Assembly: GCA_000434635.1 (NCBI GenBank)
Contig: HF988056.1
Location: 1 to 17,558, forward strand
DNA length: 17,558 nucleotides
Direction of reading: 5' to 3'
Source of the DNA: Firmicutes bacterium CAG:110
Lineage (GTDB): Bacteria; Bacillota; Clostridia; Oscillospirales; Oscillospiraceae
The position numbers and the translations under genes are program-made. Positions within the stretch are counted from its first letter, which is position 1, and the number at the start of each line of letters is the position of its first letter. The notes under the pieces were generated by a model. The model worked only from the letters and a program-made list of their open reading frames with translations. It was not told where the DNA came from and made no database searches. Below, one piece after another: positions 1 to 7,695 of this stretch.

Positions 1-2028
1 GACCTCCGGGTCTTCCATGGGGGCGAAGCAGATGAACGCGCCATGGTCAGAGCCGCCGGAGGAGTGCTGAGCAGTACCGGTCTTGCCGCATACCTTGACG
101 GGGAAGGTGTCCAGGTCCTTGGGGCCGCCGAAGTGGGAACGGGCGGTGCCTTCGCCTCCTTCGATAACCTTGCGCATACCTTCAATGTAGGTATTGTAGG
201 TGGTGGAAGCAATTTCCATCTGGCTCATGATCTCGGGAGAATTTTCCTTGATGAGGCTGCTGTAGTCGGAGGCGACCACGCGGCTTAAGAAGGTGGCCTT
301 CATCCGGGTGCCCTTGTTGGCCAGAGTGGAAGCGTAAACGCACAGCTGCAAGGGGCTGAACCGGTTTTCGGCCTGCCCGATGGCGGCCAGAACACGGTCG
401 CCTGCGGTGATCTGGGAGTTGACGCCGGTCTCGCCGTAAGCGGCCTTCTTACTGGCCTCATCGGTGACCCAGCCGACCTTTTCCGTCAGCTCAATGCCGG
501 TAGGAACGCCCAGACCCAGACCATTGGCGGTTTCGTTCAGCATCTCGATGGTCATACGGCTGCCCAACTCATAGAAGAAGTAGTTACACGACACTTCCAG
601 CGCCCGCTGGGCGTCCAGCTCGCCGTGGGTAACGCCGGGGTTGGACTTATAGATCAGACACATGGGAGAGAAGCCCGGGTACTTGGTGAAGACACCCTGA
701 TCCCGGATGATCTCGCCGGGGAGGTACAGGTATCTGCCGAAATATTCACTCTTCGGGTTTGTACTACGGTGCTCCATAGCGGCGATCAGAGTACACATCT
801 TGAAGGTGGAGCCGGGGGCGTAGTTGGCGCCGAAGGCGCGGTTGAAGAAAGGCTTCAAGGGGTCGGCCTCGATCTCGGCCCAGTCCTGATTCATGGTGGC
901 GAGGTTATAGGTGGGATAGCTGGCACAGGCCAGAATCTCGCCGGTCTTGACCTTCATGACGATGACCGCCGCGCCCTCCGCGTCCAGGCCGTTACTCTCA
1001 TCCTTGGAGGTGTTCTTCTCCGGGTCGGTCAGCTCCTTCATGATGTTGGCAAGAGAGTCCTCGGCGATGCCCTGAAGCTCCAGATCAATGGTGGTTTCCA
1101 CGTTGTTTCCGGCGATGGGGGTGTAGACCTCGCCGGTTTTCTGATTCACGCGCCAGAACTGCTCGACGATGGTGCCGTCCTTGGAAACCACGTCCACGCG
1201 CTGGCCGTCGATGCCGTGGAGGTATTCCTCAAAAGCTTCCTCAAAGCCGGACTGGCCGATGTAGGCGTCCATGGAGTAGCCTTCCTTCTGGTACTTCTCC
1301 CAGTCGTCGTCGTCCATGCCGCCCATGTAGCCTAAGATGTGGGCGGCGTATTTGGTATGGTATTCCCGGACGGTGGAGGATTCCACCATCAGACCGGGGA
1401 TGTTCAGCTCCAGAATGGCGGACAGATTCTCGTCGGAGATGTCCTGAATAAAGGTGTAGGTAGGCAGCTTGGAAATACCCCGAAGATCAAATTCGTAGCG
1501 CATACCGATGACGGCGCGGGCGTCCTCGTCCGACCAGCCCTCGGGAATCTTGTAGCGCTCCCGCAGCTTCTCAATGAGCAGGGGCGCGGTGATGTCCGAG
1601 TCCAGCGACCGGTCGACCATGAAGCTCTGGAAGTGGTTCTGCCAGGAGGTGGCAAAATCGTTCAGAGTGTACTCAAAGGGGCGGGTCTTGCTCACGGGGA
1701 AATGGTCGTTATAGCTGAGATTCAGCTCCCGGCATTTCTGCACAAGGGAGTACAGCGCCTCGTTGGTCTGGCCGTAGGACTCGATAACGTAGTGGTTGAA
1801 CACCAGATTATAGCTGGCCCGGTTGCCCACCAGCTTGTTGCCGTTGCGGTCAAGGATATCGCCGCGGGCGGCACGGACGGTGGTAACGGTGGTGTATTTC
1901 GCGATGTTGTCGGTGTTGCCGTTGGTCTTGATGATCTGAAGATCAAAGAGCTTCAAGGCGAACAGCGCCAGAATCGTAATAAACAGAATTAAAAGCAGGA
2001 TAGCGCGAAATCGGCTTATTCTTTCCAT
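1..2028 (-). CDS. mrdA: Penicillin-binding protein 2 (class B transpeptidase), 3' end outside the window
   Basis: Elongasome D,D-transpeptidase that cross-links peptidoglycan outside the membrane during side-wall growth, normally working with RodA and MreBCD. The frame is open from the ATG at 2028 to the window edge (676 codons). An N-terminal membrane anchor lies at about residues 8-28, followed by a long dimerisation/pedestal region. The three active-site motifs of the transpeptidase domain are visible: STFK with nucleophile Ser407 in APGSTFKM, SCN at 480-482, and KTG at 649-651 (KTGTAQ). The catalytic Ser sits later than in E. coli PBP2, as in Firmicutes homologues with larger N-terminal regions. 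The start is set by GGAGG seven bases upstream. It overlaps the 3' end of mreD by 13 nt, which suggests translational coupling. The C-terminus lies beyond position 1. The motifs make the class certain; assignment to PBP2 rather than another class B enzyme rests on the mreCD context. Confidence 0.93.
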   Translation of the reverse strand, partial: MERISRFRAILLLILFITILALFALKLFDLQIIKTNGNTDNIAKYTTVTTVRAARGDILDRNGNKLVGNRASYNLVFNHYVIESYGQTNEALYSLVQKCRELNLSYNDHFPVSKTRPFEYTLNDFATSWQNHFQSFMVDRSLDSDITAPLLIEKLRERYKIPEGWSDEDARAVIGMRYEFDLRGISKLPTYTFIQDISDENLSAILELNIPGLMVESSTVREYHTKYAAHILGYMGGMDDDDWEKYQKEGYSMDAYIGQSGFEEAFEEYLHGIDGQRVDVVSKDGTIVEQFWRVNQKTGEVYTPIAGNNVETTIDLELQGIAEDSLANIMKELTDPEKNTSKDESNGLDAEGAAVIVMKVKTGEILACASYPTYNLATMNQDWAEIEADPLKPFFNRAFGANYAPGSTFKMCTLIAAMEHRSTNPKSEYFGRYLYLPGEIIRDQGVFTKYPGFSPMCLIYKSNPGVTHGELDAQRALEVSCNYFFYELGSRMTIEMLNETANGLGLGVPTGIELTEKVGWVTDEASKKAAYGETGVNSQITAGDRVLAAIGQAENRFSPLQLCVYASTLANKGTRMKATFLSRVVASDYSSLIKENSPEIMSQMEIASTTYNTYIEGMRKVIEGGEGTARSHFGGPKDLDTFPVKVCGKTGTAQHSSGGSDHGAFICFAPMEDPEV

Positions 2029-2609
2029 GTGGTTCCTCCGATAAGGCCAATTTTATTGATAAGCGGGTACAGCAGGACCATAACGCCGAAGCTGTAGCCG
2101 GCGGTGATCAGGAAGGAGAACACCCGGTCCCACCGTGTCAGCCCAAGGCCGATGCCCACGACGAACAGACCCATCTCGTAAATTGTCAGCGCGATACCGG
2201 CGCAGATGACGATGGAAGCTTTCGTGCGCCGCAGGTAGGCCTGCCGCAGCAGCGTAGCGATGATCCCGACGGCGCACAGCAGGCCAATGCAGTAAGGCCC
2301 CGGCGCGGAGCCGGAAAAGTAGTAAATGGTGGACGCAAAAAGGACGAACAGACTTCCCACATCCACGCCCTCAATGACCGTGATCAGCAGAATGTACACC
2401 ACCGGCAGATCGGTGGTCGCACCGAAGATGCTGACGCGGCTCATGATAACGTCCTGAATGGTCAGAAGCAGGATACCCGTCAGCACATACAGCGTCCATT
2501 TCAGCATCCGCTGCTTTTGCAGCTGGGTCACGTGGAACAGCCCGGAAAGGCTGTTTTGCCGGGGGTCGGGCTTGAATTCCGACTGTTTGGACAGTTTTCT
2601 TCTTGCCAT
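2016..2609 (-). CDS. mreD: Rod shape-determining protein MreD
   Basis: Integral membrane component of the rod-shape elongation complex, thought to link MreC with RodA/PBP2. The 197-aa product has a basic cytoplasmic N-terminus of about 35 residues, then hydrophobic segments covering most of residues 37-190, consistent with five or six membrane spans, and a short polar tail. Sequence conservation in this family is low, so the call rests mainly on size, topology and position between mreC and PBP2. The ATG at 2609 is preceded by GAGGA that overlaps the mreC TGA stop (TGAGGA), only 9 nt separating the two genes. Its own TAA lies inside the beginning of the PBP2 gene. Regulation is presumably by the operon promoter upstream of the U32 gene. 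Confidence 0.9.
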   Translation of the reverse strand: MARRKLSKQSEFKPDPRQNSLSGLFHVTQLQKQRMLKWTLYVLTGILLLTIQDVIMSRVSIFGATTDLPVVYILLITVIEGVDVGSLFVLFASTIYYFSGSAPGPYCIGLLCAVGIIATLLRQAYLRRTKASIVICAGIALTIYEMGLFVVGIGLGLTRWDRVFSFLITAGYSFGVMVLLYPLINKIGLIGGTTWKE

Positions 2610-2618
2610 GGCGCGTCC

Positions 2619-3542
2619 TCAGCCCACGGGGGTGGTCGGTTGGGTGGCGGCGGCGGTTTCGGACGGGGCGGTGGCAGTCTCGGAACCTGTGGACGTGCCG
2701 GGGGTGGTCACGACCTCGGTGGTGTAGGCGGTGATGATGAAGACCTGCTCCAGGGAGTTGATGTCCGCGGCGGGGTCCAGGAGGGCGAATTTGGCAACGC
2801 CCGTTTCCTCATAGCCCGCGTCCACCACGGAGCCGATGATCAGGCCACGGGGGTACACCGTGGAACCGGAGGTCACCACCTGATCCTTATTGCGGATGAT
2901 GGAGTCGGAGGGCAGGTAGTTCATTTGGAGCAATGTGTCGTTGCCGCTGGTATAGCCGCCCTTGACCATGCCGTTGTAGCCGGAGGTGGAGATGGTGCCG
3001 GAAATTTCCAGCGTGGAGTCCAGAACGGTCTTGACGACGGCATAGTTGACGCCCACCTCCGTTACCAGACCCACCACTTCGCCGTTGGCGGTGATGGCAC
3101 ACAGATTCTCCCGGATGCCCGCGTTGGTGCCCCGGTTGATGGTGAAGGTGCTCTCCCAGTCCGAGGAGCTCCAGCCGATGATATAGGCGTCCACCAGCTT
3201 GTAGTCCTCGTTGGTGGCCTTCAGATCCAGAAGCTTGCGCAGACGCTCGTTTTCACGGGCGACGGAGTCGGCCTGACGGGCGACGTCCTCCATCTGGGCG
3301 ATGCGTTCCTCCAGAACCTTGTTTGCCGCGTCCAGAGCCTCGTAGCGGAACATATAGCTGTAGTATTTTTCCGCCGTATTGGTCAGGGTGGTGCCCGCGG
3401 CGCGGAAGGGGGCGAGAACGCCCTGCACGATCACGCTGGGAAGGCTCTGGTTGGAAATGCCGCTGTAGATGGCCAGTGCCGCCGTCAGCAGCGCGGCCAC
3501 CACCAGAATGATCTTCACTTTGGTACTGAACAGATTTCTCAT
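2619..3542 (-). CDS. mreC: Rod shape-determining protein MreC
   Basis: Bitopic membrane protein whose extracytoplasmic domain scaffolds the elongation machinery and activates PBP2. The 307-aa product has a single membrane anchor at about residues 9-27, a charged heptad-rich coiled coil at about 60-103 (region with LEERIAQMEDVARQ), then the two beta-domains typical of MreC, containing segments such as GEVVGLVTEVG and YPRGLIIGSV. A Thr/Ala/Pro/Ser-rich, probably disordered tail of about 30 residues ends the protein. The ATG at 3542 is preferred over an in-frame start 36 nt upstream because it has GGAGG at suitable spacing, begins immediately before the hydrophobic anchor, and forms an ATGA overlap with the maf stop codon. 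It lies between maf and mreD in one operon. mreB is not adjacent. Confidence 0.95.
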   Translation of the reverse strand: MRNLFSTKVKIILVVAALLTAALAIYSGISNQSLPSVIVQGVLAPFRAAGTTLTNTAEKYYSYMFRYEALDAANKVLEERIAQMEDVARQADSVARENERLRKLLDLKATNEDYKLVDAYIIGWSSSDWESTFTINRGTNAGIRENLCAITANGEVVGLVTEVGVNYAVVKTVLDSTLEISGTISTSGYNGMVKGGYTSGNDTLLQMNYLPSDSIIRNKDQVVTSGSTVYPRGLIIGSVVDAGYEETGVAKFALLDPAADINSLEQVFIITAYTTEVVTTPGTSTGSETATAPSETAAATQPTTPVG

Positions 3543-4114
3543 ATGGTATCCTCCATCACTTCCGGCACCGTGCGGCAAAGGGTCTCATACAGCCGGCACA
3601 CGGGAAGTCCCATTACATTATAATAGTCGCCCTCCAGCTTTTCGCAGAACAGCGCCGCACCGCCCTGAATGCCGTAAGCACCGGCCTTGTCCATGGGTTC
3701 GCCGCTCTGGACGTATTTCTGAATCTCCTTCTCGCTGAGTGGACGGAAATGCAGGCTCGCCACCTCAGTAAAGGTCTCAACCCTGTCCCCATACAGGATG
3801 GTGCAGCCGGTCATCACTTGATGATCCCGCCCGGAGAGAAGCCGGAGCATAGATGCCGCTTCCGCCTCACTGTGGGGCTTGCCCAGCACCCTCCCCTGAC
3901 AGACCACGATGGTGTCCGCCGCAATGACGATGTCTTCTTCTCCCCGGCTGACGGCCAGCGCCTTTGACCGGCTGACCCGGGCAACTTCGTCAAAGGGCGG
4001 CTTTTCGGGGTCCATGGTTTCGTCAATGTCCGCCGCCCGGACGGTGAAGGGAATCCCAAAGAGGGACAGAAGCGCCTTTCGCCGCGGCGAGGCGGACGCG
4101 AGAATGAGCTGCAT
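3539..4114 (-). CDS. maf: Maf family nucleoside triphosphate pyrophosphatase
   Basis: Cytoplasmic house-cleaning enzyme that hydrolyses nucleoside triphosphates (dTTP/UTP or modified pyrimidine nucleotides in characterised members) to monophosphate and pyrophosphate; Maf overproduction in Bacillus inhibits septation. The 191-aa length is typical. Family motifs are visible: N-terminal ASASPRRKALL, the DETMDP segment, AADTIVV with the metal-binding Asp, LGKP, GRDHQVMTG, and near the C-terminus KAGAYGIQGG and EGDYYNVMGLP. The ATG at 4114 is chosen because it begins directly at the conserved MQLILASASPRR and has AAGGAGA seven bases upstream; an in-frame upstream codon at 4153 would add 13 non-conserved residues and overlap the preceding gene. 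Its TGA overlaps the mreC ATG. A maf-mreCD neighbourhood is common in Firmicutes, though Bacillus has radC and mreB in between. Confidence 0.96.
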   Translation of the reverse strand: MQLILASASPRRKALLSLFGIPFTVRAADIDETMDPEKPPFDEVARVSRSKALAVSRGEEDIVIAADTIVVCQGRVLGKPHSEAEAASMLRLLSGRDHQVMTGCTILYGDRVETFTEVASLHFRPLSEKEIQKYVQSGEPMDKAGAYGIQGGAALFCEKLEGDYYNVMGLPVCRLYETLCRTVPEVMEDTI

Positions 4115-4142
4115 AAGGTTCTCCTTTCGATGCGGAGGAATT

Positions 4143-6224
4143 TTATTCCACACCCCGTAAGTACAGTCCCCGGGTACACGCGCCGGGGTCGAGGGGTTCG
4201 GGGTTCATGTAATCGTACAGCACGCGGTCAACTTCCTTGGAATTTTCCGTGGTGAAGTACAGCCGCGTCGCCCATAAGCCCAGCTTGGCAAGATCGTCCT
4301 GCCGGTCGAGCCAGCTCAGCTTCTTGCCGTTGAGCAGTACGCTGCGGCAGCTGTCGCCGTCCCGGATGACCGGGAACTCCGCGCCGGTCTTGTCGATCAG
4401 GCGGGTGGCTTTCAGATGGCAGGTGCATTCGTTGGTCTTGTTGTGGATGAGGCAGTGCTCCGTCACCATCAGGGGCAGCCGCCCGTAGGCGATCAGCTCG
4501 GCGTTCACCGCCTTGCTCATGTCCCGGATCTGGGGCAGGGTCATTTCAAAGCTCACCGTGGCGGAGGCCATTTCCAACGAACGCATGACGTTCATGGAGG
4601 CGGAGTTGAAGATGTTCAGGCCGAAATCCCCGTGAACCCGCATTCCTGCCTCCCGCACGGGGGCAATCAGGCCGAGATTGCCCACCAGCGCGTCCCGGAC
4701 ACCGGCGGCGCGGAGGACTTCCAGGCTCTTTTTGATCCGGGGCAGTTCCCCGTCGTGGACGATTCTGGGCAGCACCGCCGCCACTCGTCCCCGCTGCACC
4801 AGCCGGGCGCAAAGCTCCCCGTCGGCGAGCAAGATGTGGATGGGAACGTACAGCAGTGTGGTTTCCAGATCTAAAAGCATGGGGGTCAGCTGCTCCCGGG
4901 AGGTGACCTGAATGGTCAGGCCGGGCAGACCCGAGGGGCCTTTGTATTCCGGCACGGGCTTGGGCTTGCGCAGGGTCTGCTCCTCCCGCCGGGCGCGGAT
5001 GGCGGTGAGCTGGTTCAGCACGTCCCGGCGCATGGCGTTGATGGCGGAAGCGGAGATAATGAGACCGGGATCCACCCGGGTGCGCACCTCCACGCACCGG
5101 TAGGGCGTACCGCCGGTTTTGGAGACCCGCTGGGCGAGCATCGCCCCGGTGAGGGAGATATTCTGGGCGCGTTCCGGCACGGGGCCGTCGGAGCGGCATG
5201 TCCGCCCCTCCGGGTCGGTGGCGATGACGCAGCTGCCGTCCACGGTGACCATGGCCTGGAAGCGGATATCCACAAGGGGGGTCTCCCCTGCCTCATAGGA
5301 TTGCCGGGCGGCCTGAAGCCATTTGCCGTCGTCGTCGTTCTCCTGCCGCACGCCGAACATTTTGGTATCCACCCTGCTTGTATAGTAGCCGTCGGTGAAG
5401 CCCTGACGGTTGAAGGCGGCGTACAGGGCGTCCATCATGGGCTTGGTGACGGTCATCTCGTCCAGCGCCTTGCGGTAGACGGCGGTGACGGTGGCCACGT
5501 ATTCCGCCCGCTTCATCCGGCCTTCCAGCTTCAAAGAGACCACGCCCATTTCCTGCAATTCCCGCAGATAGGGAATCAGGCAGTTGTCTTTCAGACTCAG
5601 GGGGTATTTTTCCTGCCAGTGGGTGTAGCCGTAGCTCTGGCGGCAGGGTTGGGCGCAGCGGCCCCGGTTGCCGGAGCGGCCGCCGATCATGGCGGACATG
5701 TAGCACTGGCCGGAATAGCACATGCACAGCGCGCCATGGACGAAGACTTCAATTTCAATGGGAGAGTTGGCGCAGATGTAGCGAATTTCCTCCCGGCTCA
5801 GCTCCCGGCTGAGAACGACCCGCTTGATACCCATGGCGGCGCACAGCAGCACGCCGGACAGAGAATGGACGGTCATCTGGGTGCTGCCGTGGATGGGAAC
5901 GCCGGGGGCGATCTGACGGCACAGCTGCACCACGCCTAAGTCCTGCACGATAAAGGCATCAATATTATTCTGCGCGGCATAGCGGATCAGCTCCGCCGCC
6001 TCGGTCATCTCCCGGTCGGAGACGAGGGTGTTGAGGGTCAGGTGCACCTGCACGCCCCGGACATGGCAGTATTTAATGGCATCCACCAGCGTCTGGGGAG
6101 TAAAGTTTTTCGCGCTTTGCCGCGCGTTGAACGCGCCGCAGCCGAGGTAGACGGCGTCAGCGCCGTTCTGAACGGCCGCGCGCAGAGCCTCCATTGACCC
6201 GGCGGGCGCCAATAATTCCAGCAT
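4143..6224 (-). CDS. U32 family peptidase-like protein with DUF3656-type middle domain (RlhA-like)
   Basis: First gene of the envelope operon; 693 aa. Despite the historical peptidase name, characterised members of this family (RlhA, TrhP) are needed for prephenate-dependent hydroxylation of pyrimidines in 23S rRNA or tRNA. The N-terminus LELLAPAGSMEALRAAVQNG and the signature around residues 159-176 (EVFVHGALCMCYSGQC) are diagnostic. Cys167, Cys174 and Cys190, followed by Cys194, are candidate Fe-S ligands by analogy with characterised members. A middle domain at about 370-460 and a C-terminal repeat-like domain with a Cys-rich stretch (HCLIHNKTNECTCH) match the longer, RlhA-like architecture rather than the shorter TrhP one. 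The ATG at 6224 begins exactly at the conserved N-terminus and is preceded by GGAGAGAG; an in-frame codon 45 nt upstream lacks this support. It ends 28 nt before maf. The exact RNA target cannot be decided from sequence alone. Confidence 0.9.
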   Translation of the reverse strand: MLELLAPAGSMEALRAAVQNGADAVYLGCGAFNARQSAKNFTPQTLVDAIKYCHVRGVQVHLTLNTLVSDREMTEAAELIRYAAQNNIDAFIVQDLGVVQLCRQIAPGVPIHGSTQMTVHSLSGVLLCAAMGIKRVVLSRELSREEIRYICANSPIEIEVFVHGALCMCYSGQCYMSAMIGGRSGNRGRCAQPCRQSYGYTHWQEKYPLSLKDNCLIPYLRELQEMGVVSLKLEGRMKRAEYVATVTAVYRKALDEMTVTKPMMDALYAAFNRQGFTDGYYTSRVDTKMFGVRQENDDDGKWLQAARQSYEAGETPLVDIRFQAMVTVDGSCVIATDPEGRTCRSDGPVPERAQNISLTGAMLAQRVSKTGGTPYRCVEVRTRVDPGLIISASAINAMRRDVLNQLTAIRARREEQTLRKPKPVPEYKGPSGLPGLTIQVTSREQLTPMLLDLETTLLYVPIHILLADGELCARLVQRGRVAAVLPRIVHDGELPRIKKSLEVLRAAGVRDALVGNLGLIAPVREAGMRVHGDFGLNIFNSASMNVMRSLEMASATVSFEMTLPQIRDMSKAVNAELIAYGRLPLMVTEHCLIHNKTNECTCHLKATRLIDKTGAEFPVIRDGDSCRSVLLNGKKLSWLDRQDDLAKLGLWATRLYFTTENSKEVDRVLYDYMNPEPLDPGACTRGLYLRGVE

Positions 6225-6285
6225 AAGCTCTCTCTCCAAAATTCGGTTTCGGGGCAGACCCCCGCACAATAATATAGTATTGAAC

Positions 6286-6314
6286 AGTATAGCACAAAGA
6301 AACGAAAACTTCCA
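6286..6314 (-). promoter_or_regulatory. Predicted promoter of the U32-maf-mreCD-PBP2 operon
   Basis: Reading the minus strand, TGCTATACT forms an extended -10 (hexamer TATACT at 6286-6291, TG at 6293-6294). A weak -35 (TGGAAG, 6309-6314) lies 17 bp upstream. Initiation would fall near 6279, giving a leader of about 55 nt before the ATG at 6224. A second AT-rich stretch slightly downstream could provide an alternative -10. Confidence 0.6.
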
Positions 6315-6329
6315 CCCCCGAAGGGAGAA

Positions 6330-6356
6330 TTCAAGAAAAATTCAAGGGAACTTCAT
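6330..6356 (+). repeat. TTCAA direct repeats with 11-bp period, copy 1
   Basis: TTCAA occurs at 6330 and 6341 and a variant TTCAT at 6352, each exactly 11 bp apart, one helical turn. The first two units make a 16-bp sequence (6330-6345) that recurs with one mismatch at 6425-6440. The array lies 15 bp behind the -35 of the minus-strand promoter. Tandem half-sites at 11-bp spacing are the usual arrangement for OmpR/PhoB-family regulators; that reading is an inference. Confidence 0.55.
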
Positions 6357-6424
6357 ATTCAGAAGGCGATTCCCGGGGCAAACGCAAGGAAGATTTTCCA
6401 GATTCGCCCCAATTCCCCAAAATG

Positions 6425-6440
6425 TTCAAGAATAATTCAA
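6425..6440 (+). repeat. TTCAA direct repeats with 11-bp period, copy 2
   Basis: Second copy of the 16-bp repeat (15 of 16 identical to 6330-6345), with TTCAA at 6425 and 6436. It ends 10 bp before the -35 of the hrcA promoter, so it could be a regulator site or an UP-element-like A/T-rich sequence. Confidence 0.55.
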
Positions 6441-6450
6441 AAACAACCTA

Positions 6451-6479
6451 TTGACATTTCTGGCACTCTGCGGTATAGT
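6451..6479 (+). promoter_or_regulatory. Vegetative promoter of the hrcA-grpE-dnaK operon
   Basis: Consensus -35 TTGACA (6451-6456), 17-bp spacer, and -10 TATAGT (6474-6479, five of six to consensus). The expected start site falls within the CIRCE element immediately downstream, so HrcA bound there would block initiation. Confidence 0.92.
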
Positions 6480-6483
6480 GTGC

Positions 6484-6510
6484 TTAGCACTCAGAGAGAT
6501 GGAGTGCTAA
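6484..6510 (+). promoter_or_regulatory. CIRCE operator (HrcA binding site)
   Basis: Perfect inverted repeat TTAGCACTC (6484-6492), 9-bp spacer, GAGTGCTAA (6502-6510), matching the canonical CIRCE consensus without mismatch. It begins 5 bp after the -10 and ends 26 bp before the hrcA ATG, so it acts both as operator and as part of the leader RNA. It is the autoregulatory site by which HrcA, with GroE-dependent folding, controls class I heat-shock genes. Confidence 0.98.
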
Positions 6511-6535
6511 AGATAAAGTGAGAAGGAGGGATACG

Positions 6536-7606
6536 ATGGAACTGACAGAGCGGAAAAAGAAGGTTCTGCGGTCGGTGGTGGATTTGTATATCCGCACGGC
6601 GGAGCCGGTTGGTTCCAAGGCCATTACCGAGCTGCCGGACATGAAGTATTCCTCCGCGACCATCCGCAACGAAATGGCGGAACTGACCGCCATGGGTTAT
6701 CTGGAGCAGCCCCACACCAGCGCGGGGCGCATCCCCTCCGCCGCCGGTTACCGGCTGTACGTTGACGAGCTGATGATGGATTACCGCTTGTCCATTGACG
6801 AAACGAAGTCCATCAGCAGCGCCATCGAGGAAAAGATGCAGCGGGTGGATAAAATGGTGGAAAAGGTGGCAAAGCTGGTATCTCAGGCCACCGATCTTCC
6901 CGCCATCTCCGCCGCGTCCCGACAGGGCAGCGCCTGCGTCAAGCGGTTCGACCTGATCCTGGCCGGACAGGGAAGCTTCATTCTGGTGCTGATGCTGGGC
7001 GGCGAGCAGGTGGTAAACAAGCTCATCAAGCTGCCGGTAAACGTCAGCGAAACGGATCTGAAGCTCCTGAGCGCGGTGCTGAACGCCAGCATGACGGACA
7101 CTCCCCTTGAGGACTTCACCGCCGAGCTGATGGAAAAGGTCATGCGTTCGGCGGGTGCGGCGGCAAGTCTGGTGCCGGTGATTCTGGACTTCACCCAGGA
7201 GACGCTGAAAAACAGCGACTCCACCAGAGTGGCCGTCACCGGTCAGGCAAGACTGTTGAGTTTGCCGGAATACCGGGACGTGGACAAAGCCCAGCGGGTA
7301 ATGGATTCCATTGACGAAGAGGCACTGGCAAACCTTCCCGCCGTCATGGAGGGCGCCAACGGTACGAAAGTGCTGGTAGGCCCCGAAAACGTGGCGGATG
7401 AGCTCAAGGACACCTCCGTCGTGATGACCAAGTTTGACATCGGCGACGGAATGCAGGGCATGATCGGCGTGGTCGGCCCCACCCGGATGGATTACGCAAA
7501 GGTAACGGCGCGCCTGAGCTACTTCGCCGAGAGCCTGAGCAAGATGTTCGGCAAGCCCGAGCAGCCCCAGCAGCCAAAGCTGCCGGAGCCGCCGAAGGAA
7601 GGATAG
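6536..7606 (+). CDS. hrcA: Heat-inducible transcription repressor HrcA
   Basis: Repressor that binds CIRCE and keeps the dnaK (and usually groE) operons off until GroE is titrated by unfolded protein. The 356-aa product has the family's N-terminal winged helix at about residues 1-75, with the conserved stretch SSATIRNEMAELTAMGYLEQ and the following PHTSAGRIPSAAGYRLYVD, then the GAF-like and dimerisation domains; GVVGPTRMDYAKV near the C-terminus is a family hallmark. The ATG at 6536 has AAGGAGGG (6523-6530) five bases upstream; a GTG at 6518 is in frame but lies upstream of this ribosome binding site and adds non-conserved residues. It is the first gene of the operon behind a perfect CIRCE, so autoregulation is directly visible. 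Confidence 0.97.
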   Translation: MELTERKKKVLRSVVDLYIRTAEPVGSKAITELPDMKYSSATIRNEMAELTAMGYLEQPHTSAGRIPSAAGYRLYVDELMMDYRLSIDETKSISSAIEEKMQRVDKMVEKVAKLVSQATDLPAISAASRQGSACVKRFDLILAGQGSFILVLMLGGEQVVNKLIKLPVNVSETDLKLLSAVLNASMTDTPLEDFTAELMEKVMRSAGAAASLVPVILDFTQETLKNSDSTRVAVTGQARLLSLPEYRDVDKAQRVMDSIDEEALANLPAVMEGANGTKVLVGPENVADELKDTSVVMTKFDIGDGMQGMIGVVGPTRMDYAKVTARLSYFAESLSKMFGKPEQPQQPKLPEPPKEG

Positions 7607-7616
7607 AATCAAACAG

Positions 7617-7673
7617 GCAGGGCTGGGGAAAATCCCCGGAACCACAAAAAGCGGAGATTTTCCCCCACCCTGC
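7617..7673 (+). repeat. Long hairpin between hrcA and grpE
   Basis: Arms 7617-7634 and 7656-7673 are complementary at 16 of 18 positions around a 21-nt loop. A smaller competing hairpin (GGGG at 7625-7628 with CCCC at 7634-7637) uses the same left arm. No U-tract follows, so it is not an ordinary terminator. It lies just upstream of the grpE ribosome binding site and may protect or process the grpE-dnaK part of the mRNA. Confidence 0.75.
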
Positions 7674-7695
7674 AAATTGACAGGAGGTCACAGAC

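Larger units (their letters stand above)
6225..6535. other. Divergent intergenic region between the envelope operon and the heat-shock operon
   Basis: This 311-bp gap contains no credible gene. It holds the minus-strand promoter at 6286-6314, the plus-strand promoter at 6451-6479, the CIRCE operator at 6484-6510, and two near-identical 16-bp repeats (6330-6345 and 6425-6440), one behind each promoter. The middle part, about 6357-6420, shows nothing recognisable. Confidence 0.8.

Noticed and set aside
625..1992. Two long plus-strand open frames within 625-1992
   Set aside because: Both lie opposite the PBP2 gene, whose frame carries all three transpeptidase motifs; the plus-strand products have no recognisable domain.
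2517..3623. A 368-codon plus-strand open frame opposite mreC
   Set aside because: Gly/Val/His-rich antisense translation; mreC on the other strand has the anchor, coiled coil and proper start.
7617..7673. hrcA-grpE hairpin as a terminator
   Set aside because: No U-tract follows and downstream genes of the operon depend on read-through.
7677..7682. TTGACA just upstream of grpE as a -35 element
   Set aside because: No -10-like hexamer at 16-18 bp; the expected position falls in the grpE coding start.
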